Below, in pieces: positions 1 through 5,628 of a DNA stretch of 6,080 nt. The notes below the pieces were generated by a model. The model saw nothing but the letters and a program-made list of their open reading frames with translations, was not told the origin of the DNA and did not search any database. The stretch's first letter is position 1, and every line of letters begins with the position of its first letter. Origin of the DNA: Betaproteobacteria bacterium (GTDB lineage: Bacteria; Pseudomonadota; Gammaproteobacteria; Burkholderiales; SG8-39); contig SHXL01000166.1 in assembly GCA_009693345.1 (NCBI GenBank), positions 1-6,080 of the forward strand, in the 5' to 3' direction. The position numbers were made by a program, and so were the translations under genes.

Positions 1-197
1 CAGAGCGTCGAATAGCCATTGGACGTCCCGATCTCAAGGACCCGCCTGGCATCCGTGGCCTTCACCAGAACCGCCAGAAACTCGCCCGTATCCCGGGTGA
101 TATTGAGTATGCGCCGGGGGCGGGCGGTCGTTGCCGAGTCGTTCATCTGTCCGAATTGCTCGAGTTCGGTCAGCAACGCGGGGAGTCGCCCGGGCAT
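1..197 (-). CDS. Class I SAM-dependent O-methyltransferase, N-terminal part (truncated by window edge)
   Basis: Reading leftward from ATG at 197-195, 65 codons are visible before the window ends, so the C-terminal part (probably more than 100 residues) is missing. The fragment has an N-terminal helical stretch containing LLTELEQFGQMND, then ITRDTGEFLAVLVKA, then VLEIGTSNGYSTL at about residues 53-65. The last segment is the glycine-rich SAM-binding motif I of class I methyltransferases, in the form typical of small bacterial O-methyltransferases (Methyltransf_3/Methyltransf_24 type). The acceptor substrate cannot be told from this part. The start lies 4 bp beyond the stop of the nucleoside transporter gene, so it is probably the third gene of that transcript and translated by coupling; no clear Shine-Dalgarno precedes it. 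An internal ATG at 146-144 is a less likely start because it would remove conserved-looking sequence. The family call is firm, the exact function unknown. Confidence 0.8.
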   Translation of the reverse strand, partial: MPGRLPALLTELEQFGQMNDSATTARPRRILNITRDTGEFLAVLVKATDARRVLEIGTSNGYSTL

Positions 198-201
198 CGC
201 G

Positions 202-1410
202 CTAGACGATCAGCCCGACCGTCGCGGCGGTAAGGCAGGTTGCGAGCGTGCCGGCGACGATGGATTTTAGGCCCAGCGAGACGATCTCCGGCCGGCGCTC
301 GGGGCACATGGTGCTCATCCCGCCGATCATGATGCCGAGGCTGCCGAAGTTTGCAAAGCCGCACAGCGCATAGGTCATCAGCAGTCGACTGCGCTCGGAG
401 AGCGCGGGCATGTTTGCCATGTCGATGTAAGCGATCAACTCGTTCAGCACAATCTTGGTGCCGAGGAGCTGCCCCGCCGCCTGCGCCTCCGACCACTGCA
501 CGCCGGCGAGCCAGGCGAGCGGCGCGAGCATCCAGCCGAGGATGCCCTGCAGGGAATGAGGAGAAATGATCAGATTGCAAAGCGTCACCAGCGCGACGAA
601 CACCACCAGCATCACGATGATGTTGACCAGCAGCTGCGCGCCGCCGAGCGTTCCCTGCGTCAGCGCGTCCATGCTGCTCGAAGCGTCGGACTTGAGTTCG
701 AGATTGCCGCCGGTGGCCTCGCCCGTTGGCGGCACCATGAGGAACGCGATCACCAGCGCGGCCGGCGCCGAGACGATGGAAGCGATGAGCAGGTGCGCCA
801 CCACGTCCGGGATGATTTTCCCGAGGATGCTCGCGTAGAGGAACAGCACGGTGCCGGCGATCGAGGCCATGCCGCAGGCCATGATGGCGAACAGCTCGCC
901 GCGCGAGACCCGGCCGAGCCAGGGCCGGACGACAAGCGGCGCCTCCACCATGCCGACAAAGACATTGGCGGCGGTCGACAGCCCGACCACGCCGCCCACC
1001 CGCATCACGCGCTCGAGCACCCAGGAGACCGCGCGCACCAGCCATTGCAGCGCGCCCCAGTGAAACAGCAGCGCCGAGAGCGCGCTCACCACCAGCACGA
1101 TCGGCAGCGCGCGAAAGGCGAGAATGAAATTTGAATTCGCGTCGCTGACGGCGAACGGCGCCGGGCCGCCGCCCAGATAGCCGAACACCAGCGCGGTTCC
1201 TGCCTGGGTGGATTTTTCCAATAACGTCAAGACATCATTCAGCACGAGGAAGGCATCCCTGGCGAACGGCAGCTTGAGGAGCAGCAGCGCGAGGGCGAGC
1301 TGCAGCAGTAGCCCGGACCACACCGCGCGCCAGGGGACTGCCGTTCTTTTCTCGGAAAGAATCCACGCGAGAAAAATCAATCCCGCGATGCCGGCGATCC
1401 CCTGAATCAC
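202..1410 (-). CDS. nupC: Concentrative nucleoside transporter (CNT/NupC family)
   Basis: This is a complete 402-residue inner-membrane protein, the usual length for bacterial CNTs, and it should import nucleosides with sodium or protons. Order: N-terminal membrane helices (about 4-55), re-entrant hairpin HP1 with AANVFVGMVEAPLVVRPWL (147-165), FAIMACGMASIAGTVLF (174-190), hairpin HP2 with GTKIVLNELIAYIDM (317-331), and CGFANFGSLGIMIGGMS (350-366). By the family pattern established on Vibrio cholerae CNT, the sodium-site residues Asn149, Val152, Ser183 and Ile184 are all present. So are the nucleoside-contacting glutamates (Glu156, Glu324) and Asn354/Ser357. The HP1 pair normally Gln-Thr before the glutamate is Met154-Val155, so this belongs to a variant subgroup and its base preference may differ. 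The start is GTG (1410-1408), overlapping the pyrF stop as GTGA. That overlap implies translational coupling and a role in pyrimidine salvage. The symbol marks the family, not proven substrate range. Confidence 0.9.
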   Translation of the reverse strand: MIQGIAGIAGLIFLAWILSEKRTAVPWRAVWSGLLLQLALALLLLKLPFARDAFLVLNDVLTLLEKSTQAGTALVFGYLGGGPAPFAVSDANSNFILAFRALPIVLVVSALSALLFHWGALQWLVRAVSWVLERVMRVGGVVGLSTAANVFVGMVEAPLVVRPWLGRVSRGELFAIMACGMASIAGTVLFLYASILGKIIPDVVAHLLIASIVSAPAALVIAFLMVPPTGEATGGNLELKSDASSSMDALTQGTLGGAQLLVNIIVMLVVFVALVTLCNLIISPHSLQGILGWMLAPLAWLAGVQWSEAQAAGQLLGTKIVLNELIAYIDMANMPALSERSRLLMTYALCGFANFGSLGIMIGGMSTMCPERRPEIVSLGLKSIVAGTLATCLTAATVGLIV

Positions 1411-2111
1411 GCCGGAAAGATTCCTTCAATCGTGCGCTGCATCGATTCGGCCGCGGCACGCGGATCCACGGCATCGCGGACCGGCCGGCCGACGACGATG
1501 TAGTCGGCACCGTTCCTGAACGCCTGCGCCACGTCCACGGTGCGCTTCTGGTCGCCCGTGTCGCCGCCCGCCGGGCGGATGCCGGGAGTGACAGCGAGCA
1601 GCTTCCCGCCGAATTTCGCCTTGATTCCCGAGACCTCCAGCCCCGACGTGATGACGCCGTCGCAGCCCAGTTGCGCGGCGGCGCGCGCGCGCGCGAGCAC
1701 CAGGTCCTCGAGCCTGCCGGCGTAGCCCTGCTTCGCGAGGTCTGCCTGGCTGGTGCTGGTGAGCACCGTGACGGCGAGAATCTTCATGTCGCCCTTCTCT
1801 TTCACGGCCGCGCCCATGACGCCGCGGTCAGCGTGCACCGTAAGAAAAGTGACGCCGCGGCCGCGCAGGTTGGCGACTGCGCGCCGCACGGTTTCCGGGA
1901 TGTCGTGGAGCTTGAGGTCGCAGAAGACGCGGTTGCCGCGCTTCACCAGCCAGTCGAGCAGCTCGTGGTAGCCGCCGGCGGTGGAGAGTTCCAGGCCGAT
2001 CTTGTAGAAGGAGACCGAGCCGCCAAGTTTCTCGACCAGGGCCCGCGCATCGGAGGCAGCGGGCACATCAAGTGCAACGATCAAACGCTCGCGCCGTGGA
2101 ATCACGTTCAT
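1407..2111 (-). CDS. pyrF: Orotidine 5'-phosphate decarboxylase
   Basis: The 234-residue cytoplasmic TIM-barrel enzyme decarboxylates OMP to UMP, the last step of de novo pyrimidine synthesis. The signature is clear: LIVALDVP (10-17, Asp15), FYKIGLEL (35-42, Lys37), the catalytic tetrad segment FCDLKLHDIPETV (63-75, with Asp65, Lys67 and Asp70), VHADRG (92-97), VTPGIRP (174-180) and the phosphate-binding ADYIVVGRPV (202-211). Length matches the short (type 1) bacterial PyrF. The ATG at 2111-2109 gives the normal N-terminus just before the first barrel strand. No convincing Shine-Dalgarno lies ahead of it, and the upstream gene wrbA diverges with almost no gap. The stop overlaps the GTG of the nucleoside transporter gene, making a pyrimidine synthesis/uptake pair. 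Nothing is missing or odd in the active site. Confidence 0.97.
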   Translation of the reverse strand: MNVIPRRERLIVALDVPAASDARALVEKLGGSVSFYKIGLELSTAGGYHELLDWLVKRGNRVFCDLKLHDIPETVRRAVANLRGRGVTFLTVHADRGVMGAAVKEKGDMKILAVTVLTSTSQADLAKQGYAGRLEDLVLARARAAAQLGCDGVITSGLEVSGIKAKFGGKLLAVTPGIRPAGGDTGDQKRTVDVAQAFRNGADYIVVGRPVRDAVDPRAAAESMQRTIEGIFPA

Positions 2112-2121
2112 GACCGGGCGC

Positions 2122-2128
2122 TATGATA
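2122..2128. promoter_or_regulatory. Candidate shared -10 region between divergent pyrF and wrbA
   Basis: The near-palindrome TATGATA reads TATGAT (2122-2127) on the plus strand and TATCAT (2128-2123) on the minus strand. Each matches five of six bases of the sigma70 -10 consensus. From the plus-strand copy, six bases (2128-2133) lead to the A of the wrbA ATG at 2134. From the minus-strand copy, transcription would begin only about 5 bases before the pyrF ATG. No good -35 box is visible for either direction at 16-18 bp, so this is a weak prediction resting mainly on position: any promoter for these genes must lie here or inside the opposite gene. Confidence 0.3.
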
Positions 2129-2133
2129 CAGGG

Positions 2134-2727
2134 ATGGTCGAGATTCTCGTTCTCTACTACAGCGCCGGAGGCTCGGTGCGTCGTATGGCAGAGCTGATCG
2201 CCGAGGGGATCGAACGCGTGCCAGGGGCCCAGGCGCGCCTGCGCACGGTTCCCAAGGTTTCTTCGGGTTTTGACGGGGAGGTTTCGTCGATTCCGGAAAA
2301 AGGACCGCCCTATTGTGAAAACCGCGATCTTGAGGAATGTGCGGGCCTCGCGATCGGCAGTCCGACGCGCTTCGGCAACATGGCCGCGCCGCTGAAGGCC
2401 TTCCTTGACGGCACCTCTCCGCTGTGGCTCAGTGGCGCGCTTGCCGGCAAGCCCGCGTGCGTGTTCACCTCCACCGCCAGCATGCACGGCGGCCAGGAGA
2501 GCACGCTGCTGTCGATGATGCTGCCGCTGCTCCACCACGGCATGCTGATCGTCGGCCTGCCCTACACGCTGGCCGAAATTAACGCCACGCGCACCGGCGG
2601 CACGCCCTACGGCGCGAGCCATTTCGCTGGCCTCGCCAATGACCTGCCAATTTCGGACGCGGAGCGCGCACTGTGCGTGGCGCAGGGAAAGCGCCTGGCG
2701 CAAATCGCGCTCAAACTGACGTCTTGA
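2134..2727 (+). CDS. wrbA: WrbA-type NAD(P)H:quinone oxidoreductase (type IV, flavodoxin-like)
   Basis: The 197-residue protein has a flavodoxin fold that binds FMN and reduces quinones with two electrons from NAD(P)H, which protects against redox cycling. It is soluble and, in the family, tetrameric. Visible marks: ILVLYYSAGGSVRRMA (4-19, the FMN phosphate loop), LAIGSPTRFGNM (72-83), FTSTASMHGGQESTLLSMM (111-129) and TGGTPYGASH (154-163), all diagnostic of WrbA rather than ordinary flavodoxin. I chose ATG 2134 because family members begin M-x-x-ILVLYYS. An in-frame ATG at 2110 would add eight unconserved residues and overlap the pyrF start. No Shine-Dalgarno is properly spaced before 2134, so initiation may be leaderless or use 2110. 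The gene is followed by DUF2069 with a 4 bp overlap, a pairing common in beta- and gammaproteobacteria. Confidence 0.93.
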   Translation: MVEILVLYYSAGGSVRRMAELIAEGIERVPGAQARLRTVPKVSSGFDGEVSSIPEKGPPYCENRDLEECAGLAIGSPTRFGNMAAPLKAFLDGTSPLWLSGALAGKPACVFTSTASMHGGQESTLLSMMLPLLHHGMLIVGLPYTLAEINATRTGGTPYGASHFAGLANDLPISDAERALCVAQGKRLAQIALKLTS

Positions 2728-3074
2728 AGATCGAACCGAAAGTCCTCCGGCTCGCGGCATCCTCGGCGCTGGTGGCACTGATCATCCTGTGCCTCGCCTG
2801 GGAACTCTGGCTCGCGCCGCTGCGGCCGGGCGGCTCCTACCTGGCGCTGAAAGCCCTGCCCCTGACCATTCCCTTGATGGGAATCATTGGGGGAAAACGG
2901 CGCAGCTATCAATGGTCGTCGATGTTCGTGCTCGCCTACTTCGCCGAGGGCGTGGTGCGTGCCTGGAGCGAGCACGGCACCGCGCAGGCGCTCGCCGCAG
3001 CCGAGATCGTGCTCAGCGCTTTGTTTTTCGCGTCGGTGGTGACGTATGCGAGGCTGACGAGAGCAGCCGCTTAG
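2724..3074 (+). CDS. DUF2069 family small integral membrane protein
   Basis: The 116-residue hydrophobic protein has about four membrane-spanning stretches (roughly 9-30, 40-56, 65-78 and 88-108). The conserved core of the DUF2069 family is readable: YLALKALPLTIPLMGIIGG (39-57), then RRSYQWSSMFVLAYFAEGVV (59-78). The function of the family is not known to me; it sits in the inner membrane. The start is taken as TTG 2724, overlapping the wrbA stop as TTGA. That choice gives the usual family N-terminus and length, and no ATG or GTG occurs at a suitable place. An upstream ATG at 2673 would lie deep inside wrbA. No Shine-Dalgarno is seen, so translation is probably coupled to wrbA. The last 62 bp overlap the end of the convergent CitE-like gene, and I see no intrinsic terminator between them. 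Confidence 0.88.
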   Translation: MKIEPKVLRLAASSALVALIILCLAWELWLAPLRPGGSYLALKALPLTIPLMGIIGGKRRSYQWSSMFVLAYFAEGVVRAWSEHGTAQALAAAEIVLSALFFASVVTYARLTRAAA

Positions 3075-3866
3075 CCGCGGCGTAAATCGGCACTTCCACC
3101 AGCTTGCCATCCACCTTCGCTCTGCCTTTACCTTCTTTTCGAGCCTTTTCGAATGCGGCGACAAGGTGTTCTGCTTTTCGAAGTTCAATACCGGATGCTG
3201 AAAAAACACCGTTGATCGCCGCTGCGTGGACGGGAGCCACGAGGCTCTTCGCCCTGTAGCCCATCCGCTTCGCCCATCTGGCGTCCGCGAGGGCGCCCTT
3301 CACGTCGCTGAAGGTATAGGGACAATCGATTGCTTCGACGCCCGCGGCCGGCACTCGACGAGGAAGAGCTGGCGCACGTACGCCAGCTCTTCGCCGCCGC
3401 GGCTCCGGTTCGTGCCGAGGTCCGCGACCATGTCTTCGCTCGCCACCAGCATCGCGATGACACGCTTGCTCGCCCTGGCAATCGCGAAGGCGTTCAGCAG
3501 GCCCGCGGCAGTCTCGATGTTCGGCACCAGGTCCACCGCGCCCCCGCTCGCCTGCTCGAGAGCGCGCACCTGCTCGGGCGAAACGACCTTGGGCATCAGG
3601 ACGATGTCGGGGCGGCCCTTGAGTACCGCCGCAAGATCCTCACGGCCACAGGATTCCAGCGGATTGACCCGCACGGCCGCAATAGCGCCCGCCTTCCGCC
3701 ATTTTTCATACAGATCAAGAGCAAGGGCTCTTGCCTTCGGCCGCAAGTCGGGCGGCGTGAAATCCTCCAGCTCCTGGATGATCACGTCCGCGCCGGATCG
3801 CGCGGCGGCCGCGTGCGCCGCCGGGTCGGCACCCGGCACGAACAGCCACGAGCGGCGCGGGCGCAT
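3013..3866 (-). pseudogene. HpcH/HpaI aldolase / citrate lyase beta (CitE-like) family gene, frameshifted
   Basis: Two frames together give one CitE-like CoA-ester lyase of about 285 residues, the normal family length. The first frame (3866 down to about 3350, 173 residues) holds SWLFVPGADP (6-15), VIIQELEDFTPP (28-39), VRVNPL (65-70, Arg66), LVPNIETAAGLL (113-124, Glu118) and ASEDMVADLG (142-151, Asp145). These supply the substrate-binding Arg and the Mg-binding acids of the family. The frame then shifts after FLVECR; the normal continuation AAGVEAIDCPYTFSDV resumes in another frame from 3348 and runs to a TGA at 3015-3013. One base is missing near 3346-3351, in a CGGCC that would read correctly as CGGGCC. 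This is a true lesion or a sequence error. Left as is, the product would end at 3300 with 15 foreign residues. The ATG overlaps the leuA stop (TGATG). The family cleaves or forms malyl-, citramalyl- or citryl-CoA; the substrate here is unknown. Confidence 0.85.
3363..3392. repeat. Perfect 12-bp inverted repeat inside the CitE-like gene
   Basis: GAAGAGCTGGCG (3363-3374) and CGCCAGCTCTTC (3381-3392) are exact reverse complements around a 6-base loop. The repeat encodes the conserved EELAYVRQLF segment (residues 159-168), so it may be a by-product of codon choice. It begins only about 12 bp from the frameshift site. Confidence 0.9.
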
Positions 3867-5413
3867 CAGAGCTGGTGCTGCGGGTTCACTCTTTCGACCT
3901 TGCTCTCGAGCTTGTTGAGCGCGCCGATGTAGGCCTTGGCCGAGGCAACCACGATATCGGTATCGGCGCCGACGCCGTTGACGATGCGCCCGCCCTTGGC
4001 CAGTCTCACCGTGACTTCGCCCTGGCTCTCGGTGCCCTGCGTCACCGCGTTCACCGAAAAGAGCAGCAACTCGGCGCCGCTTTTCGCCACGCTTTCGATC
4101 GCCTTGAAGGTAGCGTCCACCGGGCCGTCGCCTTTTGCTTCCGCACTTATTTTCTTGTCCTTATTCATCAAGACAACGGAAGCGTGAGGCTTGTCCGCGG
4201 TACCGCTACCCTGGCTCATGCTGACCAAGCCCCAGACTTCGTTGCTCGAGAGGCCCGCCTCATGCGACACCAGCGCATGCAGGTCTTCGTCGAATATTTC
4301 GGATTTCTTATCGGCGAGGTCCTTGAAGCGCTGGAAGGCCTTGTTGTAGCCCTCCTCGTTGTCGAGCTCGATGCCGAGTTCCTTCAGGCGCTGCCTGAAT
4401 GCGGTGCGGCCCGAGAGCTTGCCGAGAACGATCTTGTTGGCGCTCCAGCCCACGTCCTCGGCGGTCATGATCTCGTAAGTTTCACGTGCCTTGATCACGC
4501 CGTCCTGGTGGATGCCCGAGGCGTGCGCGAAGGCATTCGCCCCCACCACCGCCTTGTTCGGCTGCACCACGAAGCCGGTGATCTGCGAGACCAGCCGCGA
4601 TGCGGGAACGATCTGCGTCGTATCGATTCTGGTTTCCAGCTTGAAAAAATCCTTCCGCGTGCGCAGGGCCATGACCACCTCTTCGAGCGAGGTGTTGCCG
4701 GCGCGCTCTCCCAGGCCGTTGACCGTGCATTCGATCTGGCGCGCACCGCCGATGCGCACCGCGGCGAGTGAATTCGCGACTGCCATACCGAGGTCGTTGT
4801 GGCAGTGCACGCTCCAGACCGCTTTGTCCGAATTAGGAATTCTTGTTCTTATTATTTTTATGAGTTCGCCAAATTGTTCGGGAACTGCATAGCCAACGGT
4901 ATCCGGGATGTTTATTGTCGTAGCGCCTTCCTTGATCACCGCTTCCAGCACCCGGCAAAGGAAATCCGGATCCGAGCGGCTGCCGTCCTCGGGCGAGAAT
5001 TCAACGTCCGGGCAGGCGTTTTTCGCGTAGCGCACCGACAGCTTCGCCTGCTCGAACACCTGGTCGGGCGTCATGCGCAGCTTCTTCTCCATGTGCAGCG
5101 CGCTGGTGGCGATGAAGGTATGGATGCGCCAGGACTTCGCGCCCTTCAGCGCGTCGATGCCGCGCTGGATGTCCTTGTCATTGGCGCGGCACAGGCCTGC
5201 CACCGTGCTGTCCTTGATCACCTTGGCGATGGCGCTCACCGCCTCGAAGTCGCCGTTCGAGGAGGCGGGAAAGCCGGCCTCGATCACGTCCACCTTCATG
5301 CGCTCCAGCTGCCGCGCGATGCGCAGCTTTTCGTCCCGCGTCATGGAAGCGCCGGGCGACTGCTCGCCATCGCGCATGGTGGTGTCGAAAATGATCAATT
5401 TGTCGCCGTTCAT
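3866..5413 (-). CDS. leuA: 2-isopropylmalate synthase
   Basis: The 515-residue cytoplasmic enzyme condenses acetyl-CoA with 2-oxoisovalerate to 2-isopropylmalate, the committed step of leucine synthesis. The TIM-barrel domain (about 1-275) carries FDTTMRDGEQSPG (9-21, with Arg14, Asp15 and Glu17), VEFSPEDGSRSD (137-148), WSVHCHNDLGMA (200-211, metal ligands His203 and His205) and NGLGERAGN (232-240, Asn240). A linker with HASGIHQDGVIK (297-308) follows. The C-terminal leucine-binding regulatory domain (about 390-515) is full length, so feedback inhibition by leucine is expected. Length fits the roughly 510-520 residue proteobacterial form. ATG 5413-5411 is preceded by AAGGAG at good spacing. 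Upstream lies a putative leucine attenuator, which would add transcriptional control. Downstream, the stop overlaps the start of the CitE-like gene. A run of A/T-ending codons (185-194) is unusual for this gene. Confidence 0.97.
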   Translation of the reverse strand: MNGDKLIIFDTTMRDGEQSPGASMTRDEKLRIARQLERMKVDVIEAGFPASSNGDFEAVSAIAKVIKDSTVAGLCRANDKDIQRGIDALKGAKSWRIHTFIATSALHMEKKLRMTPDQVFEQAKLSVRYAKNACPDVEFSPEDGSRSDPDFLCRVLEAVIKEGATTINIPDTVGYAVPEQFGELIKIIRTRIPNSDKAVWSVHCHNDLGMAVANSLAAVRIGGARQIECTVNGLGERAGNTSLEEVVMALRTRKDFFKLETRIDTTQIVPASRLVSQITGFVVQPNKAVVGANAFAHASGIHQDGVIKARETYEIMTAEDVGWSANKIVLGKLSGRTAFRQRLKELGIELDNEEGYNKAFQRFKDLADKKSEIFDEDLHALVSHEAGLSSNEVWGLVSMSQGSGTADKPHASVVLMNKDKKISAEAKGDGPVDATFKAIESVAKSGAELLLFSVNAVTQGTESQGEVTVRLAKGGRIVNGVGADTDIVVASAKAYIGALNKLESKVERVNPQHQL

Positions 5414-5419
5414 ATGCCG

Positions 5420-5425
5420 CTCCTT
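5420..5425 (-). promoter_or_regulatory. Ribosome binding site of leuA
   Basis: AAGGAG lies six bases before the leuA ATG at 5413. It is the best Shine-Dalgarno in the window and fixes the leuA start. Confidence 0.8.
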
Positions 5426-5437
5426 GATGGGGATGCG

Positions 5438-5476
5438 AAAAGTCCTCCCCGCCGGGTGGGGCGGGTCAGGGGTACT
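5438..5476 (-). terminator. Intrinsic-terminator-like hairpin upstream of leuA (putative attenuator)
   Basis: On the transcribed strand, CCCGCC (5465-5460) pairs with GGCGGG (5453-5448) around a CCACCC loop. Outside this, CC (5470-5469) can pair with GG (5445-5444) and AGT (5476-5474) with ACT (5443-5441), leaving small internal loops. A run of four T (5441-5438) follows or overlaps the base of the stem. It sits 15 bases past the stop of the Leu-rich leader ORF and 24 bases before the leuA start. That is where an attenuator terminator is expected; an ordinary end-of-phnE terminator would lie upstream of the leader promoter. The T-run is short, so termination may be only partial. Confidence 0.5.
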
Positions 5477-5490
5477 GCCGAATTGGGTAT

Positions 5491-5592
5491 TTAGTGTGTG
5501 CGCGCTGGGCGCAGCAGCAGGCCAGCCAGGAGAAGCAGGCTGGTAACGGTCGCCGCAGCAATAACTGCGTACAGTGCGATCGCGGAGATCAT
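5491..5592 (-). CDS. leuL: Putative leuA leader peptide (33 aa, Leu-rich)
   Basis: A short ORF runs from ATG 5592-5590 to TAA 5493-5491, 77 bp before leuA on the same strand. Its second half reads TSLLLLAGLLLRPARTH (17-33), with seven Leu codons in nine (CTG CTT CTC CTG, Ala, Gly, CTG CTG CTG) close to the stop. A terminator-like hairpin follows it. This is the arrangement of leucine leader peptides such as enterobacterial LeuL, which also has four Leu in a row and ends near a terminator. When charged tRNA-Leu is scarce, a ribosome stalled on these codons would favour leuA transcription. No Shine-Dalgarno is present, but the promoter position predicts a transcript starting at this ATG. The first 27 residues are also hydrophobic enough to be a single membrane helix, so a small membrane protein is the main alternative. 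The symbol is by analogy only. Confidence 0.5.
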   Translation of the reverse strand: MISAIALYAVIAAATVTSLLLLAGLLLRPARTH

Positions 5593-5598
5593 GGCGGG

Positions 5599-5627
5599 AC
5601 TATATCGGCAAAAGAAGCGATAAGCAA
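5599..5627 (-). promoter_or_regulatory. Candidate sigma70 promoter of the leu leader/leuA unit
   Basis: TTGCTT (5627-5622) and TATAGT (5604-5599) are separated by 17 bp on the minus strand. The -10 box matches five of six consensus bases and the -35 box matches its first three. The start point predicted six to seven bases after the -10 falls on the ATG of the leader ORF at 5592. The promoter fills the 36 bp gap between the phnE stop and that ATG, which supports leuA having its own promoter. Confidence 0.45.
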
Positions 5628-5628
5628 A

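Noticed and set aside
170..1045. Long Arg/Ala/His-rich open frame on the minus strand
   Set aside because: It is an out-of-frame reading of the nucleoside transporter, whose true frame has complete family motifs.
1681..1693. Alternating GC run inside pyrF (possible repeat or Z-DNA site)
   Set aside because: It is explained by Ala/Arg codons of the conserved-length ARARAAA stretch; too short to call a repeat.
2110..2133. Earlier ATG for wrbA at 2110
   Set aside because: It adds eight residues absent from WrbA relatives and overlaps the pyrF start codon; ATG 2134 gives the standard N-terminus, though 2110 cannot be fully excluded.
2673..2723. Earlier ATG at 2673 for the DUF2069 gene
   Set aside because: It would add 17 unconserved residues lying wholly inside wrbA; the TTG overlapping the wrbA stop fits the family length.
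2068..2778. 236-codon open frame on the minus strand across wrbA
   Set aside because: It is antisense to wrbA, spans the divergent start region, and has low-complexity composition with no family signature.
3340..3395. Programmed ribosomal frameshift in the CitE-like gene
   Set aside because: A -1 shift would restore the frame, but there is no slippery heptamer and the hairpin lies upstream of the shift point, not downstream; the family does not use frameshifting to my knowledge.
3875..4771. Long open frame on the plus strand (298 codons)
   Set aside because: It is antisense to leuA, has no recognisable domain, and reflects the third-position GC bias of leuA.
5414..5490. Riboswitch or T-box in the leuA 5' region
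   Set aside because: The leader is too short for a T-box, has no recognisable T-box sequence, and the Leu-codon run plus hairpin is a simpler explanation.
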